DNA of 64,000 nucleotides from Streptomyces sp. WM6386. Its GTDB lineage: Bacteria > Actinomycetota > Actinomycetes > Streptomycetales > Streptomycetaceae. A program made the position numbers and the translations under genes. The DNA is taken from positions 1-64,000 of the forward strand of contig NZ_JXTE01000026.1 of assembly GCF_000972385.1 (NCBI RefSeq), in the 5' to 3' direction. The notes below the pieces were generated by a model, which saw nothing but the letters and a program-made list of their open reading frames with translations, did not search any database and was not told where the DNA came from. Below are positions 1 through 9,499 of the stretch, piece after piece. Numbering within the stretch: the stretch's first letter is position 1; each line of letters begins with the position of its first letter.

Positions 1-128
1 GGGAAGCCGTAACCGCCACCGGGCGGCGGCGGGGGAGGGGGCGGAGGAACGGCACCAGCCATGCGGTGACCGCAGACCTCGCACCAGTCGTCGGAACCCG
101 ACTGGTGTCCGTTCGGGCAGGTCGGCAT
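1..128 (-). CDS. Zinc-ribbon/proline-rich protein, N-terminus only (probable FHA-domain protein)
   Basis: Only the first 42 codons lie in the window; the gene runs off the left edge. The start is ATG at 126-128, preceded by a purine-rich AGGAGAGGGGG stretch. The protein begins with a zinc ribbon: Cys4 followed by CPNGH, then a CEVCGH pair near residues 17-22, and then a run of eight prolines and glycines. In Streptomyces a zinc ribbon plus a Pro/Gly linker at this place, beside VWA, PP2C and PknG genes, usually leads into a C-terminal FHA (phosphothreonine-binding) domain. That domain is not visible here, so the FHA call is inference from context. It is the last gene seen of the minus-strand signalling operon. 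Confidence 0.7.
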   Translation of the reverse strand, partial: MPTCPNGHQSGSDDWCEVCGHRMAGAVPPPPPPPPPGGGYGF

Positions 129-186
129 GTCGGCGCGTCCCCCTCTCCTTCTCTGTCCTACCAGGGTCCTGCTAGGTCACTTCTGG

Positions 187-1533
187 TCACTTCTTTACAC
201 GAACAGTCTTTGTGGACCGGGTCTCGAGAGTCATCTCGTCCGCTTCCGCGACCTTCGCCTTCAACCGCACAGTACCTGTCGCGGCATCGACCACGTCCAC
301 CACCTTCGCAAGCAGTTTCGCAGTATCGGCGTTCCCGGAGGCGCTCGCGAGCTGAACGGCCCGGCCCAGTTTGGCCGTTGCTCCATCCATATCGCCCGCT
401 TTGCGACGATCTAGCCCTTCTTGGATGGCTTGCGCCAGTTCGGCCTGGCCGGTGTAGTGGGCGACCTGAGGGTTGATCGACGTCGAGGCGACCATGTCGT
501 CGGTCCACACGGCCCGCACGAGACCTTGCGCGCCCAAGTTCTGTGCGCTGCCGTCGGGTTGGGGGACGACCAGGGAGACCCGGGCCGCCAGCATCTCCTG
601 GCCGAGGTCGGCGGCCGGGACCTCCACGCAGAGGTGGTAGTCACGGGACTCGTCTCCCCAGGAACCGGTGGGATAGTCCCCGGCGCGAGGCCCGGCCTCG
701 GTACGGCGGCCGGTCAGCTCCTCGACGGTGGGAGCGACCTGCTTGACGAACTTGATGGTGGTGCCGACCGGTGTCCACACCCGCAGGGAGACGTCCGCGA
801 CCTCCTTGCCCATGGCCGTCTCCATCATCTGTGTGAAGTCGGCGGCGAGAGCGGCCGGGTCGGCAACGATGTCCGCGGTGCCGAGCAGGGCCGAGGCGAT
901 CCCTGTGACTTCACTCACTTCCCAGTCGGTGCCCACGCCCCGGGCGTCGCATGTGAAGCGTCCGGCGCAGGCGTCGAGGGAGGCCTTGAGGTCCTGCGCC
1001 GACTCGTGTTCGTTGCGGCCGTCGGTGAGCAGGATGCCGTGGCGGATGGTGACGTCCGCCGAGGACAGCAGCCGGTCGGCGAGCCGCAGCCAGGTGCCGA
1101 TGGCGGTACCGCCGCCCGCGCTGAGCTTGCGCAGGGCCTGCTTGGCCTGGTCGCGGGTGGTGGCGTCGGCGACCGCGAGCCGGCCCCCGCCCGGATACAC
1201 CTCCTTGGCCACGTGCGTACCGCCGATCACCGCGAAGTGCACCCCGTCGCGCAGGGTGTCGATGGCGGCGGCGGTGGCGTCCCGGGCGTTGCGCATCTTG
1301 GTCGGCGGATAGTCCATCGACCCCGAACAGTCGACCATGACCGCCACCGCCGCGTCCGGTCCCTGCCCCGGTGTGAACAGGTGCGGTGCCGCGACGGCGC
1401 TTCCGATCGTGCCGCCACCGGTCGCCGTCACCGTGACGATGCCGTTGACCTCGCGGGCGCCTTCCGGCAGGTACTCGTTCTGGTACACGTCCATCGAGAA
1501 CTGCGGCACGTTGGACTTCGAGAAATTGGCCAT
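187..1533 (-). CDS. VWA-domain protein
   Basis: 448-residue cytoplasmic protein with a von Willebrand factor A domain at about residues 60-240. The metal-ion-dependent adhesion site is intact: DCSGS at residues 68-72 (Asp68, Ser70, Ser72), a GGTAIGT loop near 147 and an LLTDGR segment near 170. No signal peptide or membrane segment is evident. The C-terminal third is helical (DRRKAGDMDGATAKL region) and ends in a basic tail. It lies between the PP2C gene and the zinc-ribbon gene on the same strand. VWA domains bind protein partners through a metal ion, so it may scaffold the kinase/phosphatase system. That role is inferred; the fold assignment is firm. Confidence 0.85.
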   Translation of the reverse strand: MANFSKSNVPQFSMDVYQNEYLPEGAREVNGIVTVTATGGGTIGSAVAAPHLFTPGQGPDAAVAVMVDCSGSMDYPPTKMRNARDATAAAIDTLRDGVHFAVIGGTHVAKEVYPGGGRLAVADATTRDQAKQALRKLSAGGGTAIGTWLRLADRLLSSADVTIRHGILLTDGRNEHESAQDLKASLDACAGRFTCDARGVGTDWEVSEVTGIASALLGTADIVADPAALAADFTQMMETAMGKEVADVSLRVWTPVGTTIKFVKQVAPTVEELTGRRTEAGPRAGDYPTGSWGDESRDYHLCVEVPAADLGQEMLAARVSLVVPQPDGSAQNLGAQGLVRAVWTDDMVASTSINPQVAHYTGQAELAQAIQEGLDRRKAGDMDGATAKLGRAVQLASASGNADTAKLLAKVVDVVDAATGTVRLKAKVAEADEMTLETRSTKTVRVKK

Positions 1534-1633
1534 GCCTGCTGAATCCCCCTCGCAGACCCCACGGTTGTCGTGAGGTGATGACTGTGTGCGGACCGGTCCC
1601 CTCCGGTCCGCTGAGACGTCCCCGTAATCGGCC

Positions 1634-2983
1634 TCAGGCCGATCCTGCCCCCTGCGGCGGGGCGGGGAACGGGACGAGGGCCACTGTTACGTTGTCGTGG
1701 CCCCCGCCGTCCAGAGCGTGACCGACGAGCACCTGTGCGCTGTGCAGCGGGCGCACCGCCGCGTCGAGCGGTACGGCCTCGGCCATCTCCTGCGCCGCCT
1801 CGGCGTAGTTCCACAGTCCGTCGGTGCACACCACCACTACACCCGCACGGTCCGGCTTGAAGGAAGCGGTGTGCGGCTCCAGTTCGTACGCGTCCGCGCC
1901 GAGCCAGCCGGTGATCGCGTGGGCGCGCTCGTCGGCGTAGGCCTCCGCCTCGTTCATCAGACCCGCGGCGACCATCTGCGCGGCCCACGAGTCGTCCTCG
2001 GTGAGCCGGGCCGGCAGTGAGCTGCGGTCGACCGGGACCCAGTAGGCGCGGCTGTCGCCGACCCAGCCGACCACCAGCAGTCCGGACGTCACGATCGCGC
2101 CGACGATCGTGCAGGCCGGGGCGTTCTGGTGCGGGGCGTGCTCACGGGCCGTGGCCGGTTCCGCGGCCAGCGAGTTGACCGCGCGCGAGGCGGCGACGAT
2201 CGCGTCGTGCATGGCCTGCTGCGGGTGGGTGCCGCGCGGCAGGGCGGCGAGCAGCGCCTCGCTCGCCGCGCGGGACGCGGCCAGCGAGGCGTCGTCGGGG
2301 CGGGTCGCCGAGGAGACGCCGTCGCAGACGATCGCCATGGCGGCGGGCCGGCCGTCGGGCAGGGTCACGTTGCCGATGGCGAACGCGTCCTCGTTGCGGT
2401 GGTGGCGCAGGCCCCGGTCGCTGACTGCGGCGATCGGGCCGGACTCCTGCTCCATGTGGTCGCGTTCGCGCGGCTGGGCGTGGCCGCAGTTCTCGCAGTA
2501 GCCGTCGTGGTCGACCCGTCCTGCACGGCAGGCGACGCACACCTTGGCGCCCTCCGCAGGGGTCGGCGTCTCCTGGGCGACGCGCGGGTCGGGCGCCTGG
2601 AGCGGGTACTCGTCCGGCTCCGGCGGGCGGTCGAAGCGCACGCCGGTGACGGGGGAGACCGGGGAACCGGTGGGCGGGAGCTCATGGGCACCCGCCGCGG
2701 GCGCGGCCGGCAGCTCACGGCCGCCGGAGTCGGTGCCCGCCAGGTCCGTCGGCACATGCGTGGCCGGCGGGGTGTCGGAACCGGCCGGCTCGGAGGCGAC
2801 CGGCCAGGGGACCCCCTCGGCCGGACCCGAGCCGTTGACGACGAGCGTCGGATCGTCGTCGGGCGGGGCGGGCACCGCGGACAGGTCGTATCCGCACGCA
2901 CCGCAGAAGCGGTCACCCGACTCGAGGGGTTCCTCACAGATCGGGCACCTCGACAGGGCGATCGGCTGGGGCATCTGCGACAT
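1634..2983 (-). CDS. PP2C-family Ser/Thr phosphatase with zinc ribbons
   Basis: 449-residue protein. An N-terminal zinc ribbon (CPIC near residue 13, CGAC near 27) is followed by a long Pro/Ala/Gly linker and a second ribbon (CVAC...CENC, about 145-165). A PP2C catalytic domain fills about residues 175-440, with the metal-binding signatures NEDAF, CDGVSS, GDSRAYW, CTDGLW and GGHDNVT. It should remove phosphate from Ser/Thr and probably opposes the PknG-like kinase encoded immediately upstream. The start is ATG at 2981-2983; a TTG directly before it abuts the kinase stop codon, so the two genes are nearly fused and probably translationally coupled. No membrane segment is seen. Confidence 0.9.
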   Translation of the reverse strand: MSQMPQPIALSRCPICEEPLESGDRFCGACGYDLSAVPAPPDDDPTLVVNGSGPAEGVPWPVASEPAGSDTPPATHVPTDLAGTDSGGRELPAAPAAGAHELPPTGSPVSPVTGVRFDRPPEPDEYPLQAPDPRVAQETPTPAEGAKVCVACRAGRVDHDGYCENCGHAQPRERDHMEQESGPIAAVSDRGLRHHRNEDAFAIGNVTLPDGRPAAMAIVCDGVSSATRPDDASLAASRAASEALLAALPRGTHPQQAMHDAIVAASRAVNSLAAEPATAREHAPHQNAPACTIVGAIVTSGLLVVGWVGDSRAYWVPVDRSSLPARLTEDDSWAAQMVAAGLMNEAEAYADERAHAITGWLGADAYELEPHTASFKPDRAGVVVVCTDGLWNYAEAAQEMAEAVPLDAAVRPLHSAQVLVGHALDGGGHDNVTVALVPFPAPPQGAGSA

Positions 2984-2986
2984 CAA

Positions 2987-5515
2987 CTACACCCACGTCC
3001 GGGGGCGGTAACGATTGGCACGTTCCACCAGGTCGATCCTCTCCTCGCCGCCTCGGGCCAGCCGGGCCAGCGTGCGGTACGAACGCTCCAGGCCGAAGCG
3101 GAGTCCCCGCTCGTCCAGTTCGCTGCCGAGCAGTACCCGGCGTGCGGACGGTGCGGCGCCCTGGCCACCGGAGAGTATCCAGTCCAGCGCGGAGCCGAGG
3201 ACTTCAGCGGACAACTGCTCCCGGCGCGCCGGATCCAGTCCGTACGCGTCCAGCGCCTCGACCTGCCCCGCGGCCGCGGTCAGGTCGTCCAGGAACGGTA
3301 CGTCACCGGCGGCCGCCGTGCGTCCGCGCAGTCGCGCCCGTACGGCGGCCACGCGGGCGCCCGTGTAGTGGATGGACGACTCCGGCACCGACTCCAGTGT
3401 CCGTACGGCGCTGGGGCGGTCCCCGCTCGCGAGCTGGACGCGGGCCAGACCGAAGGCGGCGCTGACGTAGCTGGGGTCGGTCGACCACACGAGACGGTAG
3501 TACTCGGCCGCGTTGTCGAGCTGTCCCAGCACCTCCGCGCACAGGCCGAGCGCCAGCTTCGGCGCGGGCTCGCCCGGGAAGGCGTCGTAGATCGCGTCGA
3601 AGGCGAGCGCGGCGGCCTCGTGATCGCCGGTGACGAGCGAGGCGACACCGCGGTACCAGACCACCCGCCAGTCGTCGGGCCGCTCCTCCTCCAGCCGGCG
3701 CAGGGCCTCCAGCGCGGTGTGGGCGTCCCCGTTCTCCAGCCACGCCCGGATCTGCCGCAGCCGCGTCTCGACGGAGGGCGCGGGGGCGGCGGCCAGTGCC
3801 CCCAGCAGCTCGGCGGCCGCGGTGGCCATGAGCCCGGCGAGGAACCCGGCGTTGGGATCGGAGGGGTCGACCCGGGGAACGGGCAGGGCCAGGGCCGCGG
3901 CCGGTGTCCCCACCGTCTTGACGAGGGACCCGGTGCTGCCGAGCATCGGGACGACCGCGCCGGCGGCCGAGAGCTGCGGAAGGGGAGCAGGGGAGCGGCG
4001 GCGGGTGACGACCACCCGCGCCCCCAGCCGGGACACCTCGCCGTCCAGCTTCGGGAACAACTCCGTGTCGGTCACCCGCAGTTCGGGACCGAACAGCGTC
4101 GACAGCGCGGGCCGGGCGCGCCCTGTCTGGAGGGACACGACCTCCCGCAGCACGCCGGTCAGCTGCTCGGCCATCTCCTGCGCGGAGGCGAACCGGCGGG
4201 CCGGGTCCGGATCGGTCGCGCGGACCAGCAGCCGGTAGAACGACTCGTACTGACGGAAGACCTCGATGTTGTCGGGGTCCGGCAGCGAGTCCACGAAGAC
4301 GTTCGTGTAGCCCTGGAAGTCGAAGGCCAGGACCGCCAGCGTCCGCGCCACCGTGTACAGGTCGGAGGCCAGCGACGGGCCGACCTCCGCCACCTCCGGC
4401 GCCTGGTAGCCCACCGTGCCGTAGATGGCCGACTCGTCGTCGTCCATCCTGCGCACCGCGCCCATGTCGATGAGCTTGAGCTGGTCCTCGGTCTGGATGG
4501 CGTTGTCGACCTTGAAGTCGCAGTACAGCAGATTGCGGCTGTGCAGATGGCCGAGCGCCTCCAGGGCCTCGATGCCGTACGCGCAGGCCTGCTCCACCGG
4601 CAGCGGGTCGCGCTTGCCGGTGGGCGTGCGGCGGTCGTTGGCGATCTCCTTGAGCGACTTGCCGCCGACGTACTCCATGACGATGTAGCCGTCGAGCGAA
4701 CCGGTGCGCTGGTCGAGGTGCTCGACGAAGTTGTAGATCCGCACGATGTTGGAGTGCTCGATCTCCGCGAGGAAGCGCCGCTCCGAGATGGCCGCGGCCA
4801 TCGCGTCCTGGTCACCGGTGTCCAGCAGGCCCTTCAGCACCACCCAGCGGTCGGACACCGCGCGGTCCACCGCGAGATAGACCCAGCCCAGACCGCCGTG
4901 CGCCAGACAGCCCACGACCTCGTACTGGCCGTGCACGATGTCACCGGCGTTGAGCTTCGGGATGAAGGAGTACGGGTTCCCGCACTTCGTGCAGAAGCCC
5001 TCGGTGCGGCCCTGGCGCTCCCCGCGGGAGCGGCCCACCTGCGCCCCGCAGTCCGAGCGGGAGCAGAACCGCTTGCGCTCGGGGACCTCCGGGTTCTCCA
5101 GGACCATCGCGCGCGGGTCTGGCCGCGGCACGTCCGGGACCTGGACCAGGCCCACGCCGAGCCGGCCCCGGGCGCTGGTGTTGGTGCTGGAACCGGAGCT
5201 GCGCACCGACACCGAGCGGCCCGTCGTACGGCCCGACAGGGCGCGCGAGAGGCGCCCCGACACCGAGCGCCGGGACTTCGACGACTGCGACGACGTACGG
5301 GAACTGGTGCGGCTGCTGGAGCGCGAACTGCTGCTGCCCGAACCGCGGGAGCCCTTGCCGCCGCCGGTGATGCCGGTCGGTGGGGAACCCACCATGCCCT
5401 TCGAGGACACCACCGGTGCGAGACCGCAGGTGTCGCAGTACAGTTCACCGCCGCCCACGTCCTCGTACGAACCGCCGCAGCCGGGCCGCTGACAGGTCTG
5501 CTGTGCCTCACTCAT
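2987..5515 (-). CDS. pknG: PknG-like Ser/Thr protein kinase with rubredoxin-like zinc site and TPRs
   Basis: 842-residue soluble kinase. A Cys4 ribbon (C8, C13, C27, C30) precedes a Ser/Arg-rich disordered stretch (about 55-115), the likely autophosphorylation zone. A rubredoxin-like Cys4 site (C151, C156, C175, C178) follows, then the kinase domain (about 195-450): invariant lysine in VVLKG (K228), catalytic loop YCDFKVDN (D333, N338) and metal-binding DMG (D350) in place of DFG. A TPR region fills about 560-760. This order matches mycobacterial PknG, which controls 2-oxoglutarate metabolism through FHA proteins after GlnX/GlnH sense amino acids. The ATG overlaps the upstream stop as ATGA. 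The extra N-terminal ribbon and Ser-rich region make it longer than the mycobacterial protein. Confidence 0.92.
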   Translation of the reverse strand: MSEAQQTCQRPGCGGSYEDVGGGELYCDTCGLAPVVSSKGMVGSPPTGITGGGKGSRGSGSSSSRSSSRTSSRTSSQSSKSRRSVSGRLSRALSGRTTGRSVSVRSSGSSTNTSARGRLGVGLVQVPDVPRPDPRAMVLENPEVPERKRFCSRSDCGAQVGRSRGERQGRTEGFCTKCGNPYSFIPKLNAGDIVHGQYEVVGCLAHGGLGWVYLAVDRAVSDRWVVLKGLLDTGDQDAMAAAISERRFLAEIEHSNIVRIYNFVEHLDQRTGSLDGYIVMEYVGGKSLKEIANDRRTPTGKRDPLPVEQACAYGIEALEALGHLHSRNLLYCDFKVDNAIQTEDQLKLIDMGAVRRMDDDESAIYGTVGYQAPEVAEVGPSLASDLYTVARTLAVLAFDFQGYTNVFVDSLPDPDNIEVFRQYESFYRLLVRATDPDPARRFASAQEMAEQLTGVLREVVSLQTGRARPALSTLFGPELRVTDTELFPKLDGEVSRLGARVVVTRRRSPAPLPQLSAAGAVVPMLGSTGSLVKTVGTPAAALALPVPRVDPSDPNAGFLAGLMATAAAELLGALAAAPAPSVETRLRQIRAWLENGDAHTALEALRRLEEERPDDWRVVWYRGVASLVTGDHEAAALAFDAIYDAFPGEPAPKLALGLCAEVLGQLDNAAEYYRLVWSTDPSYVSAAFGLARVQLASGDRPSAVRTLESVPESSIHYTGARVAAVRARLRGRTAAAGDVPFLDDLTAAAGQVEALDAYGLDPARREQLSAEVLGSALDWILSGGQGAAPSARRVLLGSELDERGLRFGLERSYRTLARLARGGEERIDLVERANRYRPRTWV

Positions 5516-6846
5516 GACTGGGCCTCCCCCCTACGGTCCTCGGGCCCGCTCTGCTCCGGCACCCGCGGGGTGCGGAACAGGTCGGCGGCCGCCTGCTGGT
5601 AGCGCAGGACGGCCTGTTCGGCGACGCGCAGATCGCAGGGCGCGCTCCACAGCATGCGGCGCGCCGCGTCGTAGCGCTCGATGAGGAACGGATCCTCGGC
5701 GAGGCCGTGCCGGGCGACCTTCGCCTTGTACGCGTCGAGGCGGCCGCGCAGCTCCGCGCGGACCGCCAGTGGCTGGGTGACCGCGGTCAACGACTCGCGG
5801 GCCCGCAGCAGTTCGTCCTCCGCCTTCTGCTCCAGGGACTCCAGGAGCGGCGAGAGGCGGTGCCACTGGGCCTGTCTGCGGTACTCGGCGGCCGTCGCCA
5901 GCTGCTCCTGCAGCGCGGTCGGCGGTCCGCTGACGACAGGCACCTCCGTGGCGGCGATCTTCGCCAGCACCTCGCCGCGCGCGATGCGGGCCTCGGCGAG
6001 CGTACGGTCCGCGCGGGACAGCACGTCACGCAGCTTGAGCAGGCGCTGCTCGGCGTCCTGGCGGACCGTCAGCACCGCGTCGATCTCCCGGCGCACGTCC
6101 TCCAGGGCGCGTGCCTCGCGGTCGTACACCGTGGTGTCGGGCCGGCCGCCGCCCGGTGCCGAACTCCCCTGTGTCGGCAGCCAGTACGCCAGCGGGTCCG
6201 ACACCACCTGTTCCCGCAGATGCGTCAGCGTGCGCGTGATGCGCTCCAGGTCGTCGCCGGCCGGGTGCTCGCCCGGGCGGACGCCGACGGAGTGCGCGAG
6301 CTTGCGGGTGCGCTGGAGCTCCGCGGCCAGTAAATCTATGCGCGCGGGCAGCGCCGACCACACCGCGTCGGAGGCGACGACCATGTCGAGGCTCGTCGCG
6401 TACAGCTCGTTCATCCGGTCGACGAGTGTGACCAGGCTGAACTGCTCGCTCAGCTTCCCTGAATTGCCGTGCAGGGTAGGTGCGTTCGCTGTCGCCGTGG
6501 CACCGCCGGCCACCGTGACCGACTCGCCGCGCAGCAGCTCCGTCAGTTCCGCCAGGTCGCCCTGGCTGGACCAGCGGCGGCGGGACCTGATCTCCCGGGC
6601 GCTGCGCAACGCGTCCGTGTACGCGTCGAAGTACGCCCACAGCAGCGTGATCGACGCCTCCGCGGACGTCCAGCGGTCCTTGGTGACACCCGTGAGCGCG
6701 GCGCCCTCGAGCAGTCTGCGGCCCGAGTGGTCCTGCAGGGCGAGGAGCGAGGTCTCGATGGCCTCGTACTCCGCGCCGAGCCGCGCCAGCGCACGGTCCA
6801 CCTCGTCCCGGTCCATCACCGGCCCGGGGGGTCCCGTGACGCCCAT
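5512..6846 (-). CDS. Hypothetical coiled-coil protein of the GlnX/PknG operon
   Basis: 444-residue soluble protein, mostly helical and charged, with heptad-like stretches (for example about residues 15-60 and 230-420). I see no catalytic motif, signal peptide or membrane segment. The start at 6844-6846 is well supported: AGAGGTGATCG immediately before ATG nearly matches the full anti-Shine-Dalgarno complement. It sits between glnH and the kinase gene and overlaps the kinase start by four bases, so stoichiometric co-expression is likely. A scaffold or adaptor that links the membrane sensor to the kinase is a reasonable guess, but nothing in the sequence proves it. Confidence 0.8.
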   Translation of the reverse strand: MGVTGPPGPVMDRDEVDRALARLGAEYEAIETSLLALQDHSGRRLLEGAALTGVTKDRWTSAEASITLLWAYFDAYTDALRSAREIRSRRRWSSQGDLAELTELLRGESVTVAGGATATANAPTLHGNSGKLSEQFSLVTLVDRMNELYATSLDMVVASDAVWSALPARIDLLAAELQRTRKLAHSVGVRPGEHPAGDDLERITRTLTHLREQVVSDPLAYWLPTQGSSAPGGGRPDTTVYDREARALEDVRREIDAVLTVRQDAEQRLLKLRDVLSRADRTLAEARIARGEVLAKIAATEVPVVSGPPTALQEQLATAAEYRRQAQWHRLSPLLESLEQKAEDELLRARESLTAVTQPLAVRAELRGRLDAYKAKVARHGLAEDPFLIERYDAARRMLWSAPCDLRVAEQAVLRYQQAAADLFRTPRVPEQSGPEDRRGEAQS

Positions 6847-6908
6847 CGATCACCTCTCGCTGCTGGGTTGTCGGGGTTGGGTTCGTGTTGTGGGTGGTGC
6901 GCTCCGCG

Positions 6909-8006
6909 TCAGCTCTTGCGCAGGTACTCCGGAGCGGGCGGCTCGGACTTCGCCGAGTCCGTGCCCAGTGTCGCCGACAGCCACTTGTCGTACGACGCCT
7001 GCCAGCCGTTCGCGGTGTCCTTGCGGTAGTCCACCAGGATCTGGTTGACCCGGCGTACCAGATCGTCGGCGTCGAGCTTCATCGCCACGCCGTAGTACTC
7101 GGTGGTGAAGGGGGCGTCGCCCTTGAGCTCGACCGTCGGATCCTGCGCGGCCTGGCTCGCGGCGAGTGCGCCGTCGGTGACCACGGCGTCGACCTCACCG
7201 AGCTGGATCCGCACCAGGCAGTCGAGTTGGTTGGGGACGACGGTGGAGGTGATGTCGGTGGTCTTGGGGAGCTCGCCGGCCTTCTGGCGCGCCTTCAGCT
7301 CGGAGTTGGCCGTCGAACTCGCGGCCGTGCAGACCTTCTTGTCGGCGAGTGAGCCGTCGGGGCCGGTGATCGGCGAGGACTTGGGGGCGAGGACCTGCTG
7401 TCCTGTCTTGAAGTACGGGGCGGAGAAGGCCACGTCGGCCGTCCGGTCGCAGTTGATGGTCATCGTGCGGACCACCATGTCGACCCGGCCCGACTGGATC
7501 GCCGGGATACGCTGGTTGGTGGGGATCGCCTTGAACTGCACCGCGTTCGGGTCGCCGAGGATCTCCTGGGCGATCCGGTGCACCAGGTCGATGTCGAAGC
7601 CCTCCAGCGTGTTGCCGCCCTCGTCGTTGTTGGGGTCGCGGTAGCCCCAGCGGTAGCTGTTCTGGTCGACGCCGACGATCAGCTTGCGCTTCTCGCCCTC
7701 GCGGGCCTTGATCTTCTTGATGGTGTCGCCGTCCGCGCTCGACGGGGACAGCGTCTGCTTCTCCGGGGCCTTCTTGATCTGCGGGTCCAGACAGGGATCG
7801 TCCTCGGCCTTCGCCTGGACGCCGTGGGCCACGCCCGGGCCGCCGGTGCTCCCGCCCTCGCCGGACGACTGGGTCAGCGGCAGCAGCAGGACGAAGGCGA
7901 CCGCGAGGGCGCAGACGACCGCCATCGCGGCGACCCCGCCCCAGCCCTTCAGACCGGACCGCAGTGCCCGCACAGGTCGCGTACGTCGAGGATGTGGTGC
8001 TCGCAT
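6909..8006 (-). CDS. glnH: GlnH-like amino-acid-binding protein, membrane-anchored
   Basis: 365 residues. After a basic N-terminus comes one hydrophobic segment (about 20-43, AMAVVCALAVAFVLLLPL) that lacks a convincing lipobox, so it looks like a membrane anchor and not a cleaved lipoprotein signal. A family-3 periplasmic binding fold follows, with typical segments such as LEGFDIDLVHRIA, VDMVVRTMTI, DVAFSAPYF and VDAVVTD. It should bind glutamate, aspartate or a related amino acid outside the cell. No ABC permease or ATPase genes adjoin; the partner is the GlnX-like protein encoded 14 bp upstream. In mycobacteria GlnH feeds the GlnX-PknG pathway and not transport. I chose the ATG at 8004-8006 because coding quality collapses upstream of it. 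Confidence 0.88.
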   Translation of the reverse strand: MRAPHPRRTRPVRALRSGLKGWGGVAAMAVVCALAVAFVLLLPLTQSSGEGGSTGGPGVAHGVQAKAEDDPCLDPQIKKAPEKQTLSPSSADGDTIKKIKAREGEKRKLIVGVDQNSYRWGYRDPNNDEGGNTLEGFDIDLVHRIAQEILGDPNAVQFKAIPTNQRIPAIQSGRVDMVVRTMTINCDRTADVAFSAPYFKTGQQVLAPKSSPITGPDGSLADKKVCTAASSTANSELKARQKAGELPKTTDITSTVVPNQLDCLVRIQLGEVDAVVTDGALAASQAAQDPTVELKGDAPFTTEYYGVAMKLDADDLVRRVNQILVDYRKDTANGWQASYDKWLSATLGTDSAKSEPPAPEYLRKS

Positions 8007-8020
8007 CGGATTGCCCCCTC

Positions 8021-9499
8021 TCACCGGTACTCCGACAGCCTGCGGCCGATGCCGAGGACCGCGCCGGCCGCGCCCAGGACGGCGAGCACCGCGGCGCCCA
8101 CCGGGAGCCCCGTCATCGCGCCCAGGCCGTCGCCGGCCGACTGCTCGAACTCGGCCTCCTCGTGCTTGAGCGCCTTGGCGAGGTTGTCGTCGATGCTGTC
8201 GAAGCACTCGCCCGTCGCGCCCTTGGCGCCGATGACCCGGTTCAGGGCCTCTTCGTAGTTGCCGAACTCGTCCTGTTCACGGGCCGCGGCGTGCCGCTCC
8301 TTCCACACCGTCATGTTGCCCTCGGCGGCCGTGACGGGCTTCTTGCCGGTGCCGTCGTCGGCGAGCTCGGCCGCCTTCGCCAGGCCCTTGCCGAGGTTGT
8401 CCATGTCGGTCTGGAAGTCGTCGTCGTAGGCGTCCACGGTGATTTCTTCGCCCTTGGCGTCCTTGACCGTCTTCGTCTCGGCGCCGCGGGCCACCAGGGT
8501 CAGGTTCTCGTTGCCCCGCGCCTTGAGGGAGGCGATGCGGGCGTCGTGCAGCACGTTGAGCGAGCGGACGCCGTGGTCGTAGGAGTCGTTCAGGCCCGCG
8601 CGCGCGACGCTGTGACCCACGACGAGCCACAGCAGGACGACCGTCGCGGTGGCCGTCGCGGCCACCAGACCGTGGTTCATCAGGCGGTTGGTGCGCTGGT
8701 AGTTGCGGTGCTGGGCCCAGGCGAGCGCGGCCAGCGCGAGGACGCCGAGGCCTATCGCGGCCCAGGGGTAGGGCGTCGCGTCGTCGTAGTCGGCCCGCAG
8801 CCGCTGGTTCTCGTTCTTGTACAGCTCCTCGGCCGCCGGGAGCATGTCGTTCTGCATGGTCTCGTTGGCGAAGCGCAGCCAGGCGCCGCCGACGGGGAAG
8901 CCCTGGCGGTTGTTGGTCCGCGCGCGCTCCACATAGCCCTTGTACTGCGGCAGCAGACGGTTGAGCTCGGAGACGGTCGCGGCGGCGGCGGAGCCGGGGT
9001 CGGAGTTCGCGGCGGCCTTGACGAGGCCGGCCGCGGCCCGGTCGATGTCCTTCTCGTAGCGGTCGCGGGACTCGGCCGTCTCCTGGCCGCCCGCCAGGAA
9101 GCCGCTGGAGGCGGCGGTGTTGGCGTCGGCGAGGCTGCGGTAGATGTCGGCGGCGGCGCTGCTGAGCGGCTGGCTCTTGTTCAGGACGTCGTCGGCGGCC
9201 GCCGCGCGGTCCGTCATCTGCCAGGCGGTGACCGCGCCGAAGGCCACCACGAGGGCGGCGAGGAAGGCCCCGATGATGCGCAGCCGGCCGGGCTCGGTGG
9301 TGGCCGCGGCGCGCAGCCGGTCGACGCCCTCGGCGAACGCGGTACGACGGGGCTCCGGCGGTGGGGCGGGTGTGGGGGTGCCGCCGGGTGAGCCGTTGGG
9401 TGTGCCGTGGGAATGCGTCTGCTGTGGTGGTACCGCCGGCATGGTGGGCATGCCTGGTACCGGTGGTGGCGCCGCGCTGCTTTTGGGCGGGTGTGTCAC
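8021..9499 (-). CDS. glnX: GlnX-like membrane sensor protein
   Basis: 492 residues. A cytoplasmic Pro-rich N-terminus (about 1-65) leads to transmembrane segments near 75-95 (IIGAFLAALVVAFGAV), two close together near 245-300 (AIGLGVLALAALAWA and TATATVVLLWLVVG) and one at the C-terminus (GAAVLAVLGAAGAVLG). Two helical extracytoplasmic domains lie between them. This layout matches mycobacterial GlnX, which receives the GlnH signal across the membrane and passes it to PknG. The start is GTG at 9497-9499 behind a strong GGGGGAGG six bases upstream. It is the first gene of the operon, so the promoter should lie in 9500-9698. Confidence 0.85.
   Translation of the reverse strand: MTHPPKSSAAPPPVPGMPTMPAVPPQQTHSHGTPNGSPGGTPTPAPPPEPRRTAFAEGVDRLRAAATTEPGRLRIIGAFLAALVVAFGAVTAWQMTDRAAAADDVLNKSQPLSSAAADIYRSLADANTAASSGFLAGGQETAESRDRYEKDIDRAAAGLVKAAANSDPGSAAAATVSELNRLLPQYKGYVERARTNNRQGFPVGGAWLRFANETMQNDMLPAAEELYKNENQRLRADYDDATPYPWAAIGLGVLALAALAWAQHRNYQRTNRLMNHGLVAATATATVVLLWLVVGHSVARAGLNDSYDHGVRSLNVLHDARIASLKARGNENLTLVARGAETKTVKDAKGEEITVDAYDDDFQTDMDNLGKGLAKAAELADDGTGKKPVTAAEGNMTVWKERHAAAREQDEFGNYEEALNRVIGAKGATGECFDSIDDNLAKALKHEEAEFEQSAGDGLGAMTGLPVGAAVLAVLGAAGAVLGIGRRLSEYR

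Noticed and set aside
2129..5602. Very long open frame on the plus strand opposite the phosphatase and kinase genes
   Set aside because: It is the usual open antisense frame of GC-rich coding DNA, with Arg/Gly/Ala-rich nonsense composition and no domain.
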